A DNA stretch of 64,000 bases from JAPPLB01 sp965218555 (GTDB taxonomy: Bacteria; Acidobacteriota; Terriglobia; Bryobacterales; UBA6623): NCBI GenBank assembly GCA_965218555.1, contig OZ244625.1:4898001-4962000 (forward strand), given 5' to 3'. Both the position numbers and the translations under genes were made by a program. Of the stretch, positions 1 to 8,778 are shown piece by piece; position 1 is the stretch's first letter; every line of letters begins with the position of its first letter. The notes below the pieces were generated by a model. That model was not told the origin of the DNA and did not search any database. It worked only from the letters and a program-made list of their open reading frames with translations.

Positions 1-2
1 AG

Positions 3-1019
3 TTCCTGAAGGGCAAACCTGTCCTGATCGACACCCTATCCTTCGAGAGATACCGGGAAGGACAGCCCTGGGTCGCCTACCGGCAATTCTGCCAGCACTT
101 CCTGGCACCGCTTCTGCTGATGGCCTACCGCGATGTTCGCCTGAACCAGTTGCTGCGGATTCACCTGGACGGGGTCCCGCTGGATCTGGCCCGTACGCTC
201 CTCCCCTTCCGCGCTCTGGTCCGGCCATCGGTTCTGGCCCACATCCAGCTCCACTCCAGGGGCCAGCAGCACTTCGCGGCCAAGGGCGGGGCGGCCAAAG
301 GGTCGCGAGTGAGCCGGAGTGGGATGGCGGGCCTGCTGGGGAACCTGGAGGCCCTGGTCAAGGGGCTCACTTGGCGGGACCAGAAGACGGAGTGGGGCGA
401 CTACTACTCAGACACCAACTACACCGAACAGGCTCTGGAGGAAAAGAAAAGCTTGGTGGGGCAGTTTGTGAGCCGTAGCCTGGAAGGGATGGTCTGGGAC
501 CTGGGAGCCAACCGGGGCCTTTTCAGCCGAATCGCCAGCCAGCAGGCAGGGGTGACTATCTCCTTTGACATGGATCCGGCGGCTGTCGAAAACAACTACC
601 GGGAAGTGGTCAGACGCAAGGAGACCGGGCTGCTCCCGCTGCTGGTGGATCTGACCAGCCCCAGCCCGGCCATCGGCTGGCACAACCGGGAGCGCCAATC
701 ACTACTGGAGCGCGGCCCGGCCCAGACGGTTCTGGCCCTGGCCCTCATCCACCACCTGGCCATCTCCAACAACCTGCCCCTGGCCTGGCTGGCCGATTTC
801 TTCGGCGCCATCTGTCACACGCTGATCATTGAATTCATCCCCAAGGAAGACTCCCAGGTGCAGCGACTCCTCTCCTCACGAAAGGATGTTTTTCCGGACT
901 ACACGCGGGAGACCTTCGAGCAACAGTTCAGCGGTCTTTTCGCTATCCAGGAGAGCGCGGCCATCCCGGATAGCGGGCGGGTTCTCTACCGGATGACTCG
1001 CCGCGCTGCCGCCGGCTGA
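3..1019 (+). CDS. SAM-dependent methyltransferase, C-terminal part (5' end outside window)
   Basis: The frame is open from position 3, so the gene begins before the window; the first internal ATG at 120 is not the likely start. Residues upstream of 120 (KPVLIDTLSFERYREG, then AYRQFCQHFLAPL) resemble the N-terminal half of NoeA-like class I methyltransferases. The SAM-binding motif I is visible as VWDLGANRGLFS, followed by an acidic strand end in SFDMDP and a later ALALIHHLAI strand. The product probably methylates a small molecule or a glycan; the substrate cannot be read from the sequence. A G+C-rich inverted repeat lies about 20 bases after the stop. Family assignment is firm, function is not. 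Confidence 0.8.
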   Translation, partial: FLKGKPVLIDTLSFERYREGQPWVAYRQFCQHFLAPLLLMAYRDVRLNQLLRIHLDGVPLDLARTLLPFRALVRPSVLAHIQLHSRGQQHFAAKGGAAKGSRVSRSGMAGLLGNLEALVKGLTWRDQKTEWGDYYSDTNYTEQALEEKKSLVGQFVSRSLEGMVWDLGANRGLFSRIASQQAGVTISFDMDPAAVENNYREVVRRKETGLLPLLVDLTSPSPAIGWHNRERQSLLERGPAQTVLALALIHHLAISNNLPLAWLADFFGAICHTLIIEFIPKEDSQVQRLLSSRKDVFPDYTRETFEQQFSGLFAIQESAAIPDSGRVLYRMTRRAAAG

Positions 1020-1623
1020 GATCCTTCCAGCCTGTCGGCGGGCGGGGGCCCGCCCCCTGGATGTGGCCGACCTCATCGCAAGCAGTGTGGCAATTCATCG
1101 ATTCTCTCGTATGTGGGAGATAGCCTGAGCGCGCATCTCTTCGAGTCGCCTCAACGCCTCGACTATCCCGTGCCCAACCCTTTGTCCCTGTAACAATCTG
1201 AAATGGATCAGTAGCCCTTGATCCGCACGCCGGCACAGCGACTTCGCCCCCGCTCTTGCGGCGCAAGCGCGGCCGCTCGCGGCCCCCTTGCAGCTGTTGT
1301 TGACAACGTGGTATTTCCGTTTCACGGCGGTTCTCCTTTTGATTTCAGCCCCCCGATTCTACGGAATCGGAGGGGCACCGCCGTCTCAACCTTCAACTAT
1401 TGCTGGAACACCCGCCGAGTCGATGGCAGGCATACACCAAACGCTCAGAGAAGCGCGGGGCCTTTATGAGGAAGTTCGCAAGCTGCAACAGCAAGATCCT
1501 GGCTTGCCACGACAAGGCACGGGAGTCCATCGAGAGGATCCAGGACATGCGCATCCAATGCTAGGTGTCAATCGCTGGCATTCTGCTGTAGGCTGAAGTT
1601 CAACCTCATCGAAGAGATCTATC
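1020..1623. other. Intergenic stretch, no convincing gene
   Basis: About 600 bases between two methyltransferase genes. A GGGCGGG/CCCGCCC inverted repeat at 1040-1055 has no T-tract and is at best a weak terminator for the upstream gene. A 32-codon ORF at 1466-1564 (+) has no recognisable product and may be a remnant. I see nothing else I can support. Confidence 0.5.
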
Positions 1624-2535
1624 GTGCGAGTGTTCAGACTGCGGAGCCACACCGAATACCGGTCCCACGTAACCCGGATGGGTGGGGAGTTTTCCCGGTA
1701 CAAACAAATGGAGAATGCACTTCTGCCGAACCCACCGCAAGATTTCCTAGTTCCGGGGTACTCATACCCGGCGGGAAAGGTCGTCAACTTCGCCGCAAGC
1801 TATCTTTACGCGGTCGGCAGTCGCGTTAACTGGCGCGAAGTGCTCATCTGCCCCGTAACGGGCCTGAACAACCGGATGAGGGCCACCGCTCACATTCTAG
1901 ACATGGAATTGGGGATCCATCCCGATGACGCGATCTATATTTCCGAGCAGGTAACGCCCTTCTACACGTTTCTTACTTCGAAGTTCCCGAACGTAACCGG
2001 AAGCGAGTATCTGGGAGAAGCCACAGAATTTGGCAAGACCGATCATCGCGGTCTTCGGAACGAGGATCTGACTCACCTGACCTTTCCCGACGAGAGTTTC
2101 GATTACGTGATCTCCATGGACTGCTTCGAGCACTTCGCAGACTTCAACGCTGCCTTCCGGGAGGCCTATCGGATTCTGAAACCCGGCGGCACGATGCTCT
2201 GGACGGTCCCTTTCAACCGTGACGAGGAACAAAATCTGATCCGCGCTCGGGTCAAAGACGACGGGGCGATCGAACACCTGATGGAGCCCGAGTATCACGG
2301 AGACCCAATAAGCCAAGCGGGCTGCCTCTGCTTTACCCACTTCGGGTGGAAAATGCTCTCCGAGGTCAAGGTTGCGGGGTTCTTCGACGCCTACGCGATG
2401 TTGTTCTGGTCTCGGCAATTCGGCTATCTGGGTGGAGAGCAGATACTCTTCGTTGCGCGAATGCCCTCCCGTAGGGTTTTTCCTCCGCTATTTGCCCGCC
2501 TGTGGTCCCAATTAGCCCCGCACCACCGACGGTAG
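1624..2535 (+). CDS. Class I SAM-dependent methyltransferase (Methyltransf_11 type)
   Basis: A 303-residue ORF with a GTG start at 1624; the in-frame ATG at 1678 is an alternative. The C-terminal half shows the methyltransferase core: LTFPDESFDYVISMDCFEHF (motifs II/III) followed by AYRILKPGGTMLWTVPF, which is typical of Methyltransf_11. The N-terminal third carries ICPVTGLNNRMR, which suggests a family that modifies larger substrates, but no known specificity can be assigned. The GxGxG-like motif I is poorly conserved; the YLGEATEFG segment may take that place. No operon partner is apparent. Confidence 0.75.
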   Translation: MRVFRLRSHTEYRSHVTRMGGEFSRYKQMENALLPNPPQDFLVPGYSYPAGKVVNFAASYLYAVGSRVNWREVLICPVTGLNNRMRATAHILDMELGIHPDDAIYISEQVTPFYTFLTSKFPNVTGSEYLGEATEFGKTDHRGLRNEDLTHLTFPDESFDYVISMDCFEHFADFNAAFREAYRILKPGGTMLWTVPFNRDEEQNLIRARVKDDGAIEHLMEPEYHGDPISQAGCLCFTHFGWKMLSEVKVAGFFDAYAMLFWSRQFGYLGGEQILFVARMPSRRVFPPLFARLWSQLAPHHRR

Positions 2536-2646
2536 CGCTGTTCCTCCTTCGTTTGCCTTTGGCAACTTCTTTTGGTCCACTTGGGGTCATCGCAAGGTTT
2601 GTACCTGAAATTACTCTAAGGAAGAAAAACGGCTGCACAGGCGGGT

Positions 2647-3148
2647 TCAGTACAGCGCTTTAGCAATCCTGTAAGCCGTTGCCCTGCCAATCCCGAGCTG
2701 TTTGGCAGCCTCGCCGGGCGTCAATCCGGCTTCAATCAGTTTTTGGGCGGCTGAAACGGTGTCCGGGTGAAGCGGGGGGCGACCGGGTCTTTTACCGCGT
2801 CTTTTGGCGGCGGCAATGCCGTCGCGGGTGCGCTCGGAAATCAGTCGCCGCTCGAAATGCGCAATGGCGCCGAAGACGTGGAAGACCAGTTCGCCCGCGG
2901 CCGAGGCGATCGAGACGGGTAACCGAGAGGCGGTCGCCGGGCCGGGCATGGTCGATCAGTTCCGCCAGGGCCGGACGCTCGAACCGTCGGCCCGAGATCA
3001 CGTCGACGAACACGCGAATGGCGCCGGCCTCCCGCAGCCGGTCCTGCTGCCCGGCGGCATCCTGTGCTGCAGTCGAGACCCGGGCATAGCCTCCGAAGCG
3101 CTCGTGCTGCCACGTCAGCACTTGAACGCGCCAATCAACAATGGTCAC
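2647..3148 (-). pseudogene. Serine resolvase/invertase, broken by an internal deletion
   Basis: Two reading frames on the minus strand together make a serine recombinase. The first (from 3148) carries the catalytic-domain start YARVSTAAQDAAGQQDRL and ends its homology at RLSVTRLDRLGR. The second resumes at ASAAGELVFHVFGAIAHFER and continues through the HTH_7 tail (LTPGEAAKQLGIGRATAYRI) to the stop at 2647. In intact TnpR-type proteins roughly 30 residues separate these blocks; they are missing here and the frame has shifted. The bases at the join (about 2905-2925) can be read as both RLGR and ASAA, which suggests recombination at a short homology. It is probably inactive and is a transposon remnant. 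Confidence 0.8.
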
Positions 3149-3456
3149 AGGACTTCGTCAGCGACACGACCGCAGACGATCCGCATGGACATCGGCCCGG
3201 AGTTCCGATCGTGCTGCTTCCGCGCTTGGTGCGACGGCAAAGGGATCCGGCTTGATTTCATCGAGCCGGGCAAGCTGATCCAGCACTCGTTCATCGAAGG
3301 CTTAAACGGACGTTTCCGTGACGAATGCTCAATGCGAACTGGTTTCACAACCTGCGTCACGCCCGACTCGTCGCCGCGGCCTGGCGCAGCAGACACAATC
3401 ATCAGCGGTCCCGCAGCTCCCTTGCCTACCGGACGCCTGCGGAGTTTGCCAACTGA
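3115..3456 (+). pseudogene. IS3-family transposase (OrfB) remnant
   Basis: Three blocks of an IS3 OrfB integrase domain are visible in different frames. They are NQQWSQDFVSDTTAD at about 3130-3175, then GPEFRS to FIEGLNGRFRDEC at about 3197-3330 (containing the last catalytic glutamate in FIEGLNGR), then NWFHNLRHARLVAAAWRSRH to YRTPAEFAN and a stop at 3456. The middle of the catalytic domain between the first two blocks is deleted, and a frameshift lies near 3330. Its 5' edge overlaps the start of the resolvase remnant on the other strand, so the two elements were joined by insertion or deletion. Non-functional. Confidence 0.8.
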
Positions 3457-3531
3457 GATCTTCCAGTTGTGCCTGGTGGAAAAAAGTGGGCACGTCACGC
3501 CCAACTTCCACAGGACTTGCGCCACGGGCTG

Positions 3532-4986
3532 TTAAGCGATGATCTTCTTCGCCACAACGCCCGCCACATCCGTCAGACGGAAGTCGCGCCCACTGTAGTG
3601 GTAGGTCAGCTGCTCGTGGTCGAAGCCGAGCAGGTGCAGCACCGTCGCATGGAAGTCGTGGATGTGCATGCGGTCTTCGACGGCATGGTAGCCGATTTCA
3701 TCCGTCGCCCCATACACGAACCCTGGTTTGAGACCGCCCCCGGCCATCCAGATAGTGTAGCCGTAGGGGTTGTGGTCGCGTCCGTCACCTCCCTGCGAAA
3801 CGGGAGTACGTCCGAACTCGCCGGCCCAAATGACAAGCGTATCGTCGAGCATGCCATGTGACTTGAGATCTTTGATCAGTCCGGCGATGGGTTTGTCGAC
3901 TTCGGCGGCATTCTGGGTGTGTTTGCGAAAGAGGTCGCTGTGCTGGTCCCACTTGTAGCTGTGCGTGCATTGGATGTAGCGCACGCCGCGCTCAGCCAGA
4001 CGGCGCGCCAGCATGCACTGCCACGCGAAGTCTTTGGTGACCTCTTGGTCATAGCCGTAGAGCCTCTTCGTCGCGTCGGACTCCTGTTCAACCTCGAAGG
4101 CCTCCGGCGCCTTGACCTGCATCCGGAAGGCCAGCTCGAAAGCCTGAATGCGCGCCTCCAGTTCCGGGTCATGCTTGCGCAACTCCGCGTGCCGCCGGTT
4201 GATGTTCTGCAGCATGTCGAGCTCATAGCGCTGCTGCTCTTGGGAGAAACCCTTGTGGACGAGATATTCAATCGGCTCGTCCTTGAACTCCTCGATCTTG
4301 AGACCCGAGTGACCGATGGCGGTTCCCTGGAAAGCACCGGGCAGAAACGCGGACGACCAGTTCTTCGCTCCGCCGTGCGAGAGCGCCGGCTTGATCGTGA
4401 TGTATCCGGGAAGATCCTGGTTCTCCGTGCCCAGACCGTAAACAGCCCATGAGCCCATACTCGGCCGCGTGAAGGTGCTTGATCCCGTGAACGTCTGCAG
4501 AAGCGCCGCGCCGTGATCGACACCCTCGCCCACCATCGATCGGATGACCGTCAGATCGTCCACCACGGACCGCATGTGCGGGAACAAATCGCTGACGGGG
4601 ATACCGCTGTCGCCGCCTTGGCGGAACTCCCAAAACGGCTTCATCAGCGGGCCGGGAGGCTTGTCGTCAAAAGCCAGCGGCCGCTTGATCGGGAGCGGCT
4701 TGCCGGCGTCCCTGAAGAGCCTTTCCTTCGGGTCGAAGGTGTCGACGCTCGACGGCCCGCCGTGCATGAACAGGAAAATGACTTGCTTCGCCTTCGGCGT
4801 GAAGTGTGGTTCGCGGGGCGCCAGCGGACGTGTGCCAATCCCATCGGACGCTGCCCGCAACAGGCCTGCGTCAGCGAGAGTACCCGCCAAGCCGAGGCAG
4901 CCGAATCCGCAGGCAGCGTCGCGAAGCATCGCGCGCCGGGTGGTGACCCTCGGGTTGCTCGGGAGCTTCGGCCGCTTCGGTTCCAT
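3532..4986 (-). CDS. DUF1501 protein, Tat-exported
   Basis: A 484-residue protein with a twin-arginine signal (TTRRAMLRDAACGFGCLGL), so export in folded form is expected. The body matches DUF1501 (PF07394, alkaline phosphatase/sulfatase-like fold): FLFMHGGPSSVDTFDPK near the N-terminus, VDHGAALLQTFTGSS, and the terminal half with VIWAGEFGRTPVSQGGDGRDHNPYGYTIWMAGGG and HIHDFHATVLHLLGFDH. It starts 6 bases after the stop of the PSCyt/PSD1 gene, and this pairing recurs across Planctomycetes and Bryobacterales. The biochemical function is unproven; a role in extracytoplasmic polymer breakdown is usually inferred from context. Confidence 0.9.
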   Translation of the reverse strand: MEPKRPKLPSNPRVTTRRAMLRDAACGFGCLGLAGTLADAGLLRAASDGIGTRPLAPREPHFTPKAKQVIFLFMHGGPSSVDTFDPKERLFRDAGKPLPIKRPLAFDDKPPGPLMKPFWEFRQGGDSGIPVSDLFPHMRSVVDDLTVIRSMVGEGVDHGAALLQTFTGSSTFTRPSMGSWAVYGLGTENQDLPGYITIKPALSHGGAKNWSSAFLPGAFQGTAIGHSGLKIEEFKDEPIEYLVHKGFSQEQQRYELDMLQNINRRHAELRKHDPELEARIQAFELAFRMQVKAPEAFEVEQESDATKRLYGYDQEVTKDFAWQCMLARRLAERGVRYIQCTHSYKWDQHSDLFRKHTQNAAEVDKPIAGLIKDLKSHGMLDDTLVIWAGEFGRTPVSQGGDGRDHNPYGYTIWMAGGGLKPGFVYGATDEIGYHAVEDRMHIHDFHATVLHLLGFDHEQLTYHYSGRDFRLTDVAGVVAKKIIA

Positions 4987-4992
4987 TTGCTC

Positions 4993-7797
4993 CTAGTCTA
5001 CATAAATGAAATCGTTCGACGCCATAAGGACGCGGCATAGGCTCATCCAGGCATCAATGTCCGTCGTAGTATCGGGGAAGCGCTGTTTAAGCTGCGAGAC
5101 ATAGCTTAGTCCGGTGTCGATCTCATCCGGTTCGGGAACTCGGTTCAGCGTCGCCAAGTATGCTCGTTTCATCCGGCGTGAATTATCCTTCGCATCATCG
5201 CTCAGCAACTCGCTCGCCAAGTTGCGGGCGCGCGCGGCGACGAACTCGCTGTTCATCAAGAAGAGCGCCTGGGGAGCGACGTTCGTCACAGGGCGCTTGC
5301 CCAAAGGCGTCGTCGCGTCGCCGAAATCAAACAAGTTGAGCAACGGCGCGAGGTTGGCCCGGCGAAGCGGGATGTAGACGAGCCGGCGATTGATCTCGTC
5401 GGGATTCATACTCAAGCGGTCGTTGCTGTTTTCACGGTCCGTCCCGAAACCCGTTTGGAGTGTGCCTCCCATCGACAAATCAATCGAGCCATCAATCGCC
5501 AGCAGGCCGTCGCGCATCTCTTCGACCGCGAGCCGGCGTCTTTGAAAGTGCGACAGCAGCCGATTCTGGGGGTCGGCGGCGTCCTGCCTGTCGCTGACAT
5601 TACTGCTCATCCGGTAGGTGCTCGACAGCATGATCGTGCGATGCATCTGCTTGATCGACCAGCCGCTCTCAATGAAGCGTAGCGCCAGGTAGTCAAGCAA
5701 CTCGGGATGTGTCGGGCGCTCGCCCATCTTGCCGAAGTTACTCGGGGTGCGAACGATCCCATACCCGAAGTGACCGTGCCAGATACGGTTCGCCATCACC
5801 CGGGCTGTGAGCGGATGGTCCGGCTTCGTCAGCCAATTCGCAAGCTCCAACCGGCCGCTGCCTGTGGCCACGGGCTGCTGATCGTGGCCTTCGAAGATCA
5901 CCGGAAAGACTTTGGGAGCGTCCTCACCTGGCGCTCCATAGTCGCCCCGGACAAAGACCTTCTGATCGACCGCCTCACCTTCCCGAACGGCGCATGCCAT
6001 GTCGGGCTCCGGCGGCATCGTCTCCTCCAGCATCTTCCCTTCCGCCTTCAACTCGGCCAGCTTATCGCGAGCTTCCTGGCTGAACACCTTCTCGCGGTCT
6101 TCTTCATCCAAGGCAAAAGGGCCTCCCTTGACCACCGAAACCTCGTGAAAGAAGCGATCTTCCCCGGGGACGAACTGGGGCTTCATCGGCGGCGGCATGT
6201 TCTTCGCCTTCAGGCTCCGGGCGACGGTCTCGCGCCATTTCGCCAGGCGTGCGTGCCACTCATCGAGCCGTTCCTGGTATCGCTGCTGGTAGCCTTGCGC
6301 GATTTCCTCCAAACCTTCAGCCGACGCCTCCCGCCACTCCGTCAGGTGCGGCTGCGGCACTGACTTCGGCTTGAGATACTCGACCCAGCGACCAAGAATC
6401 TTCGCATCCAGACCGCTTGCCTCCGCAACGTCGTCCACCGACGCGGCGTCCTCAGCCTTTCGCGCCGCAAGCATGTAGTCAGCCAGCTTCGGACTCAGGC
6501 TGTTGCTGTATCCCTCGAGCTGCTCGTCAACCACGTTTGTGATCGCGATCTTGTTGTCGTCGATCTTGTCCTGGTGAGCCGTGTAGGCGGCGTACTCCTC
6601 CTCGGACACGAGCGGTGTGAATAACAGCTTCGCCACATGCGTTGTCGGGTCCTTGAAGCTGCGCGTGCTTGCGAACATGCCGATCAGCGAATAGTAGTCC
6701 TTCGTGAGGATCGGGTCGAATTTGTGATCATGGCAACGGGCGCAAGTGATGGTCAGACCCAGGAAGACTTTGGAAACGACGTCGAGCTGTTCGTCGTAAA
6801 CGTCGTAAAGCATCTTCTTCTTGTCCTGCTGCGCTATGGCTTTGGGCCCTAGGGCGAGCAAACCCGTTGCGATCGTCCCGCGCCGATTCACTTGACCGGG
6901 CTGGTCCGCCGGGAGCAGGTCTCCGGCGATTTGCTCCCGGATGAACTGGTCGTACGGCATGTCGTCGTTAAAGGCTTGAATGACATAGTCGCGATAGCGC
7001 CAAGCGTATGGATAGCGATGATCCTCGTCGTTGCCGGTCGAGTCGGCATACCGCGCCACGTCAAGCCAGTGGCGTCCCCACTTCTCTCCGTAGCGTTTGG
7101 ACGCCAGCAGCGAATCGACAACTTTGTCGAACGCATCCTCGGAATCGTCTTCAAGGAAGGCTGCGATTTCCTGCTCGCTGGGTGGCAGACCCGTCAGGTC
7201 ATACGAAGCACGCCGCAGCAGCGTTGCCTTGTCAGCCGGCGGCGCGGGCTCGAGTCCTTTTTCTTCCAGTCTGGAGAGAATGAAACGGTCGATCGGCGAC
7301 TGGATCCAGGCTTCATTCCTGACGCGGGGAAAGTCCGGCTCTTTCATGGGCTGGAAAGCCCAGAAGTTCTTTTCCTCCTCGGTGAACTCTCGAGTAGCCG
7401 ACTCGGGTCGTTTCTCGGCCACCTGCCGCGGGCCGGACCATGGCGCGCCAAACGCAACCCACGTTCGGAGCGCATCGAGAGCTTCCTGGCTGAGCTTGCC
7501 CGTCGGCGGCATCTTGAGCCGCTCGTCGTAACTTGTGACCTTGAGAAGCCGGCTCTCGGCGGGGTTCGACTTGTCGACAAGAGGTCCGCTCGCGCCCCCG
7601 TGCATGAAGCCTTCAGCGGTCGAGAGATCAAGTCCACCGGTCTTCATTTGCGGGTTGTGGCAAGCCTGGCAGTTGTTCGCAAACAACGGCCGGATGTTCT
7701 TTTCAAAAAACTCGACTTGCGCGGCGGTTTGAGCGAAAACCGGAGCTGAGAGAAGAACAACTACAAGCGCGAAGGGGAAAGAAACGAGGCGCGTCAT
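4993..7797 (-). CDS. PSCyt1-PSCyt2(DUF1549)-PSD1(DUF1553) protein
   Basis: The ORF extends to 7968, but I place the start at the ATG at 7797. It gives a clear signal peptide (MTRLVSFPFALVVVLLSAPVFA), and the upstream codons run through the terminal repeats of an inserted element. That yields 934 residues. Domain order is a PSCyt1 haem motif (NNCQACHNPQMKTGG), DUF1549 with SPIDRFILSRLEEKGLEP, WGRHWLDVARYADSTG and a second CARCH motif, then DUF1553 with LANWLTKPDHPLTARVMANR and NFGKMGERPTHPELLDYLA. It is likely secreted or periplasmic and co-transcribed with the DUF1501 gene downstream. These pairs are thought to act in exo-polymer degradation; the substrate is unknown. Confidence 0.9.
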   Translation of the reverse strand: MTRLVSFPFALVVVLLSAPVFAQTAAQVEFFEKNIRPLFANNCQACHNPQMKTGGLDLSTAEGFMHGGASGPLVDKSNPAESRLLKVTSYDERLKMPPTGKLSQEALDALRTWVAFGAPWSGPRQVAEKRPESATREFTEEEKNFWAFQPMKEPDFPRVRNEAWIQSPIDRFILSRLEEKGLEPAPPADKATLLRRASYDLTGLPPSEQEIAAFLEDDSEDAFDKVVDSLLASKRYGEKWGRHWLDVARYADSTGNDEDHRYPYAWRYRDYVIQAFNDDMPYDQFIREQIAGDLLPADQPGQVNRRGTIATGLLALGPKAIAQQDKKKMLYDVYDEQLDVVSKVFLGLTITCARCHDHKFDPILTKDYYSLIGMFASTRSFKDPTTHVAKLLFTPLVSEEEYAAYTAHQDKIDDNKIAITNVVDEQLEGYSNSLSPKLADYMLAARKAEDAASVDDVAEASGLDAKILGRWVEYLKPKSVPQPHLTEWREASAEGLEEIAQGYQQRYQERLDEWHARLAKWRETVARSLKAKNMPPPMKPQFVPGEDRFFHEVSVVKGGPFALDEEDREKVFSQEARDKLAELKAEGKMLEETMPPEPDMACAVREGEAVDQKVFVRGDYGAPGEDAPKVFPVIFEGHDQQPVATGSGRLELANWLTKPDHPLTARVMANRIWHGHFGYGIVRTPSNFGKMGERPTHPELLDYLALRFIESGWSIKQMHRTIMLSSTYRMSSNVSDRQDAADPQNRLLSHFQRRRLAVEEMRDGLLAIDGSIDLSMGGTLQTGFGTDRENSNDRLSMNPDEINRRLVYIPLRRANLAPLLNLFDFGDATTPLGKRPVTNVAPQALFLMNSEFVAARARNLASELLSDDAKDNSRRMKRAYLATLNRVPEPDEIDTGLSYVSQLKQRFPDTTTDIDAWMSLCRVLMASNDFIYVD

Positions 7798-7887
7798 CCC
7801 ACATGGAAGTATATCAAGCAGGCACCCATTATCCGGCGCTAGCCGGCAGTCGCATGTGGGCGCCGACCGCTCTTGTACATGGTTGTC

Positions 7888-8705
7888 TGTCAACGCAATA
7901 CAGAACGTTCCCCTGTTTGCGCAATATAGAACGTTCCCCTTTCTCAGCATGGGTTCATTTTGCGTCAACCGCAGCGGAAGGAGCCCGGAGGGCGACGGGA
8001 GCTGCGGCCAACGGCGCTCGTCGTGAGGCCGACCGAGAACGGCGGACGGTGCGCGGACATTTGCTCAGGGGCATATTTTTGCCGAGCAATTCCGGGCAAT
8101 TCCGGGCAATTCCGGGCAATTCTGGGCAGGCAAGCAGTGACTGGGCGGCGGGCGCGGCGGTCCGGGCGGCGGTTTTTGGTGGTGCGACCCTTGCGCACCC
8201 ACGGCGAACCGAACGGCTCTGCAGACACCGGATTTGCGACCAAGACGCGCCCTCGATGCGCCTGGGCCGAAGCTCGTCCGCCCGCAGCGCCCGCGCATCC
8301 TGTGCGGCTCTTTTCGACAAGACGAACGCGCCTCGGGCGCGGCAGCCTGGGGGCGCCGGGCAGACCGCAGCCGGGTCGGCCGGGGAGGGCCTTGACAGTC
8401 TCGCCGGGCTTGCCGGCGCTACGAAGAACAAACTTCGTCGCAGACGTATGGGCGTGATATCACCTCCTCGATTTTTTTCTCCGCTTTTTTCTCCGTGGGG
8501 GCCAGGATGCCCGCGGCGCGGGGGGGCGGCAGTCACCACAGCGAGCGCCGCACCGACGGGAAGTCGATCTGTATGATTCCCGCCTCCCTGTCGTCATGCT
8601 AGGCCGGCCGGGGCGGCAAAACAAGACTGAAGGGCTTCAGTACCTCGAGCCGAAGGGTAACGTTCTCCTTGGCTCACCAAGGGAACTTCTCACTTTGCGC
8701 CGACA
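7888..8705. mobile_element. Gene-less element with IS21-like inverted ends, flanked by a 16-bp direct repeat
   Basis: The left end starts TGTCAACG and holds two copies of a 20-bp unit (GCAATAYAGAACGTTCCCCT) at 7895-7914 and 7921-7940, 26 bases apart. The right end (8654-8705) is a degenerate inverted version with two matching units and ends GCCGACA. The sequence CTTGTACATGGTTGTC lies immediately outside both ends (7872-7887 and 8706-8721). Multiple terminal repeats are an IS21-family trait, but no istA/istB is present. The interior holds a 100-bp dispersed repeat (8029-8130) and T-rich motifs near 8467-8500. It separates the PSD1 gene from the PhoD-like gene. It could be a relic or a non-autonomous element; 16 bp is longer than a normal IS21 target duplication. 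Confidence 0.55.
8029..8130. repeat. 100-bp dispersed repeat, copy 1, with four 10-bp tandem units
   Basis: Starts CCGACCGAGAACGGC, continues through GTGCGCGGACA and a T-rich GGGGCATATTTTTGCC, then four tandem copies of GCAATTCCGG (8086-8125; the last has one change) and GGGCAGG. The second copy is at 43937-44037 with the same order of parts but a different 10-bp unit. No gene is supported here. Confidence 0.75.
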
Positions 8706-8778
8706 CTTGTACATGGTTGTCTTGGTCACGCCGGGTGTATGGTATTACCGTGGCTTGGCGTGACGCTGAGACAGGGAG

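Noticed and set aside
7798..7968. 57-codon N-terminal extension of the PSD1 protein
   Set aside because: It translates the terminal repeats of the inserted element; the ATG at 7797 starts a clear signal peptide.
8086..8125. Possible CRISPR-like array
   Set aside because: The 10-bp units are contiguous with no spacers; it is a simple tandem repeat.
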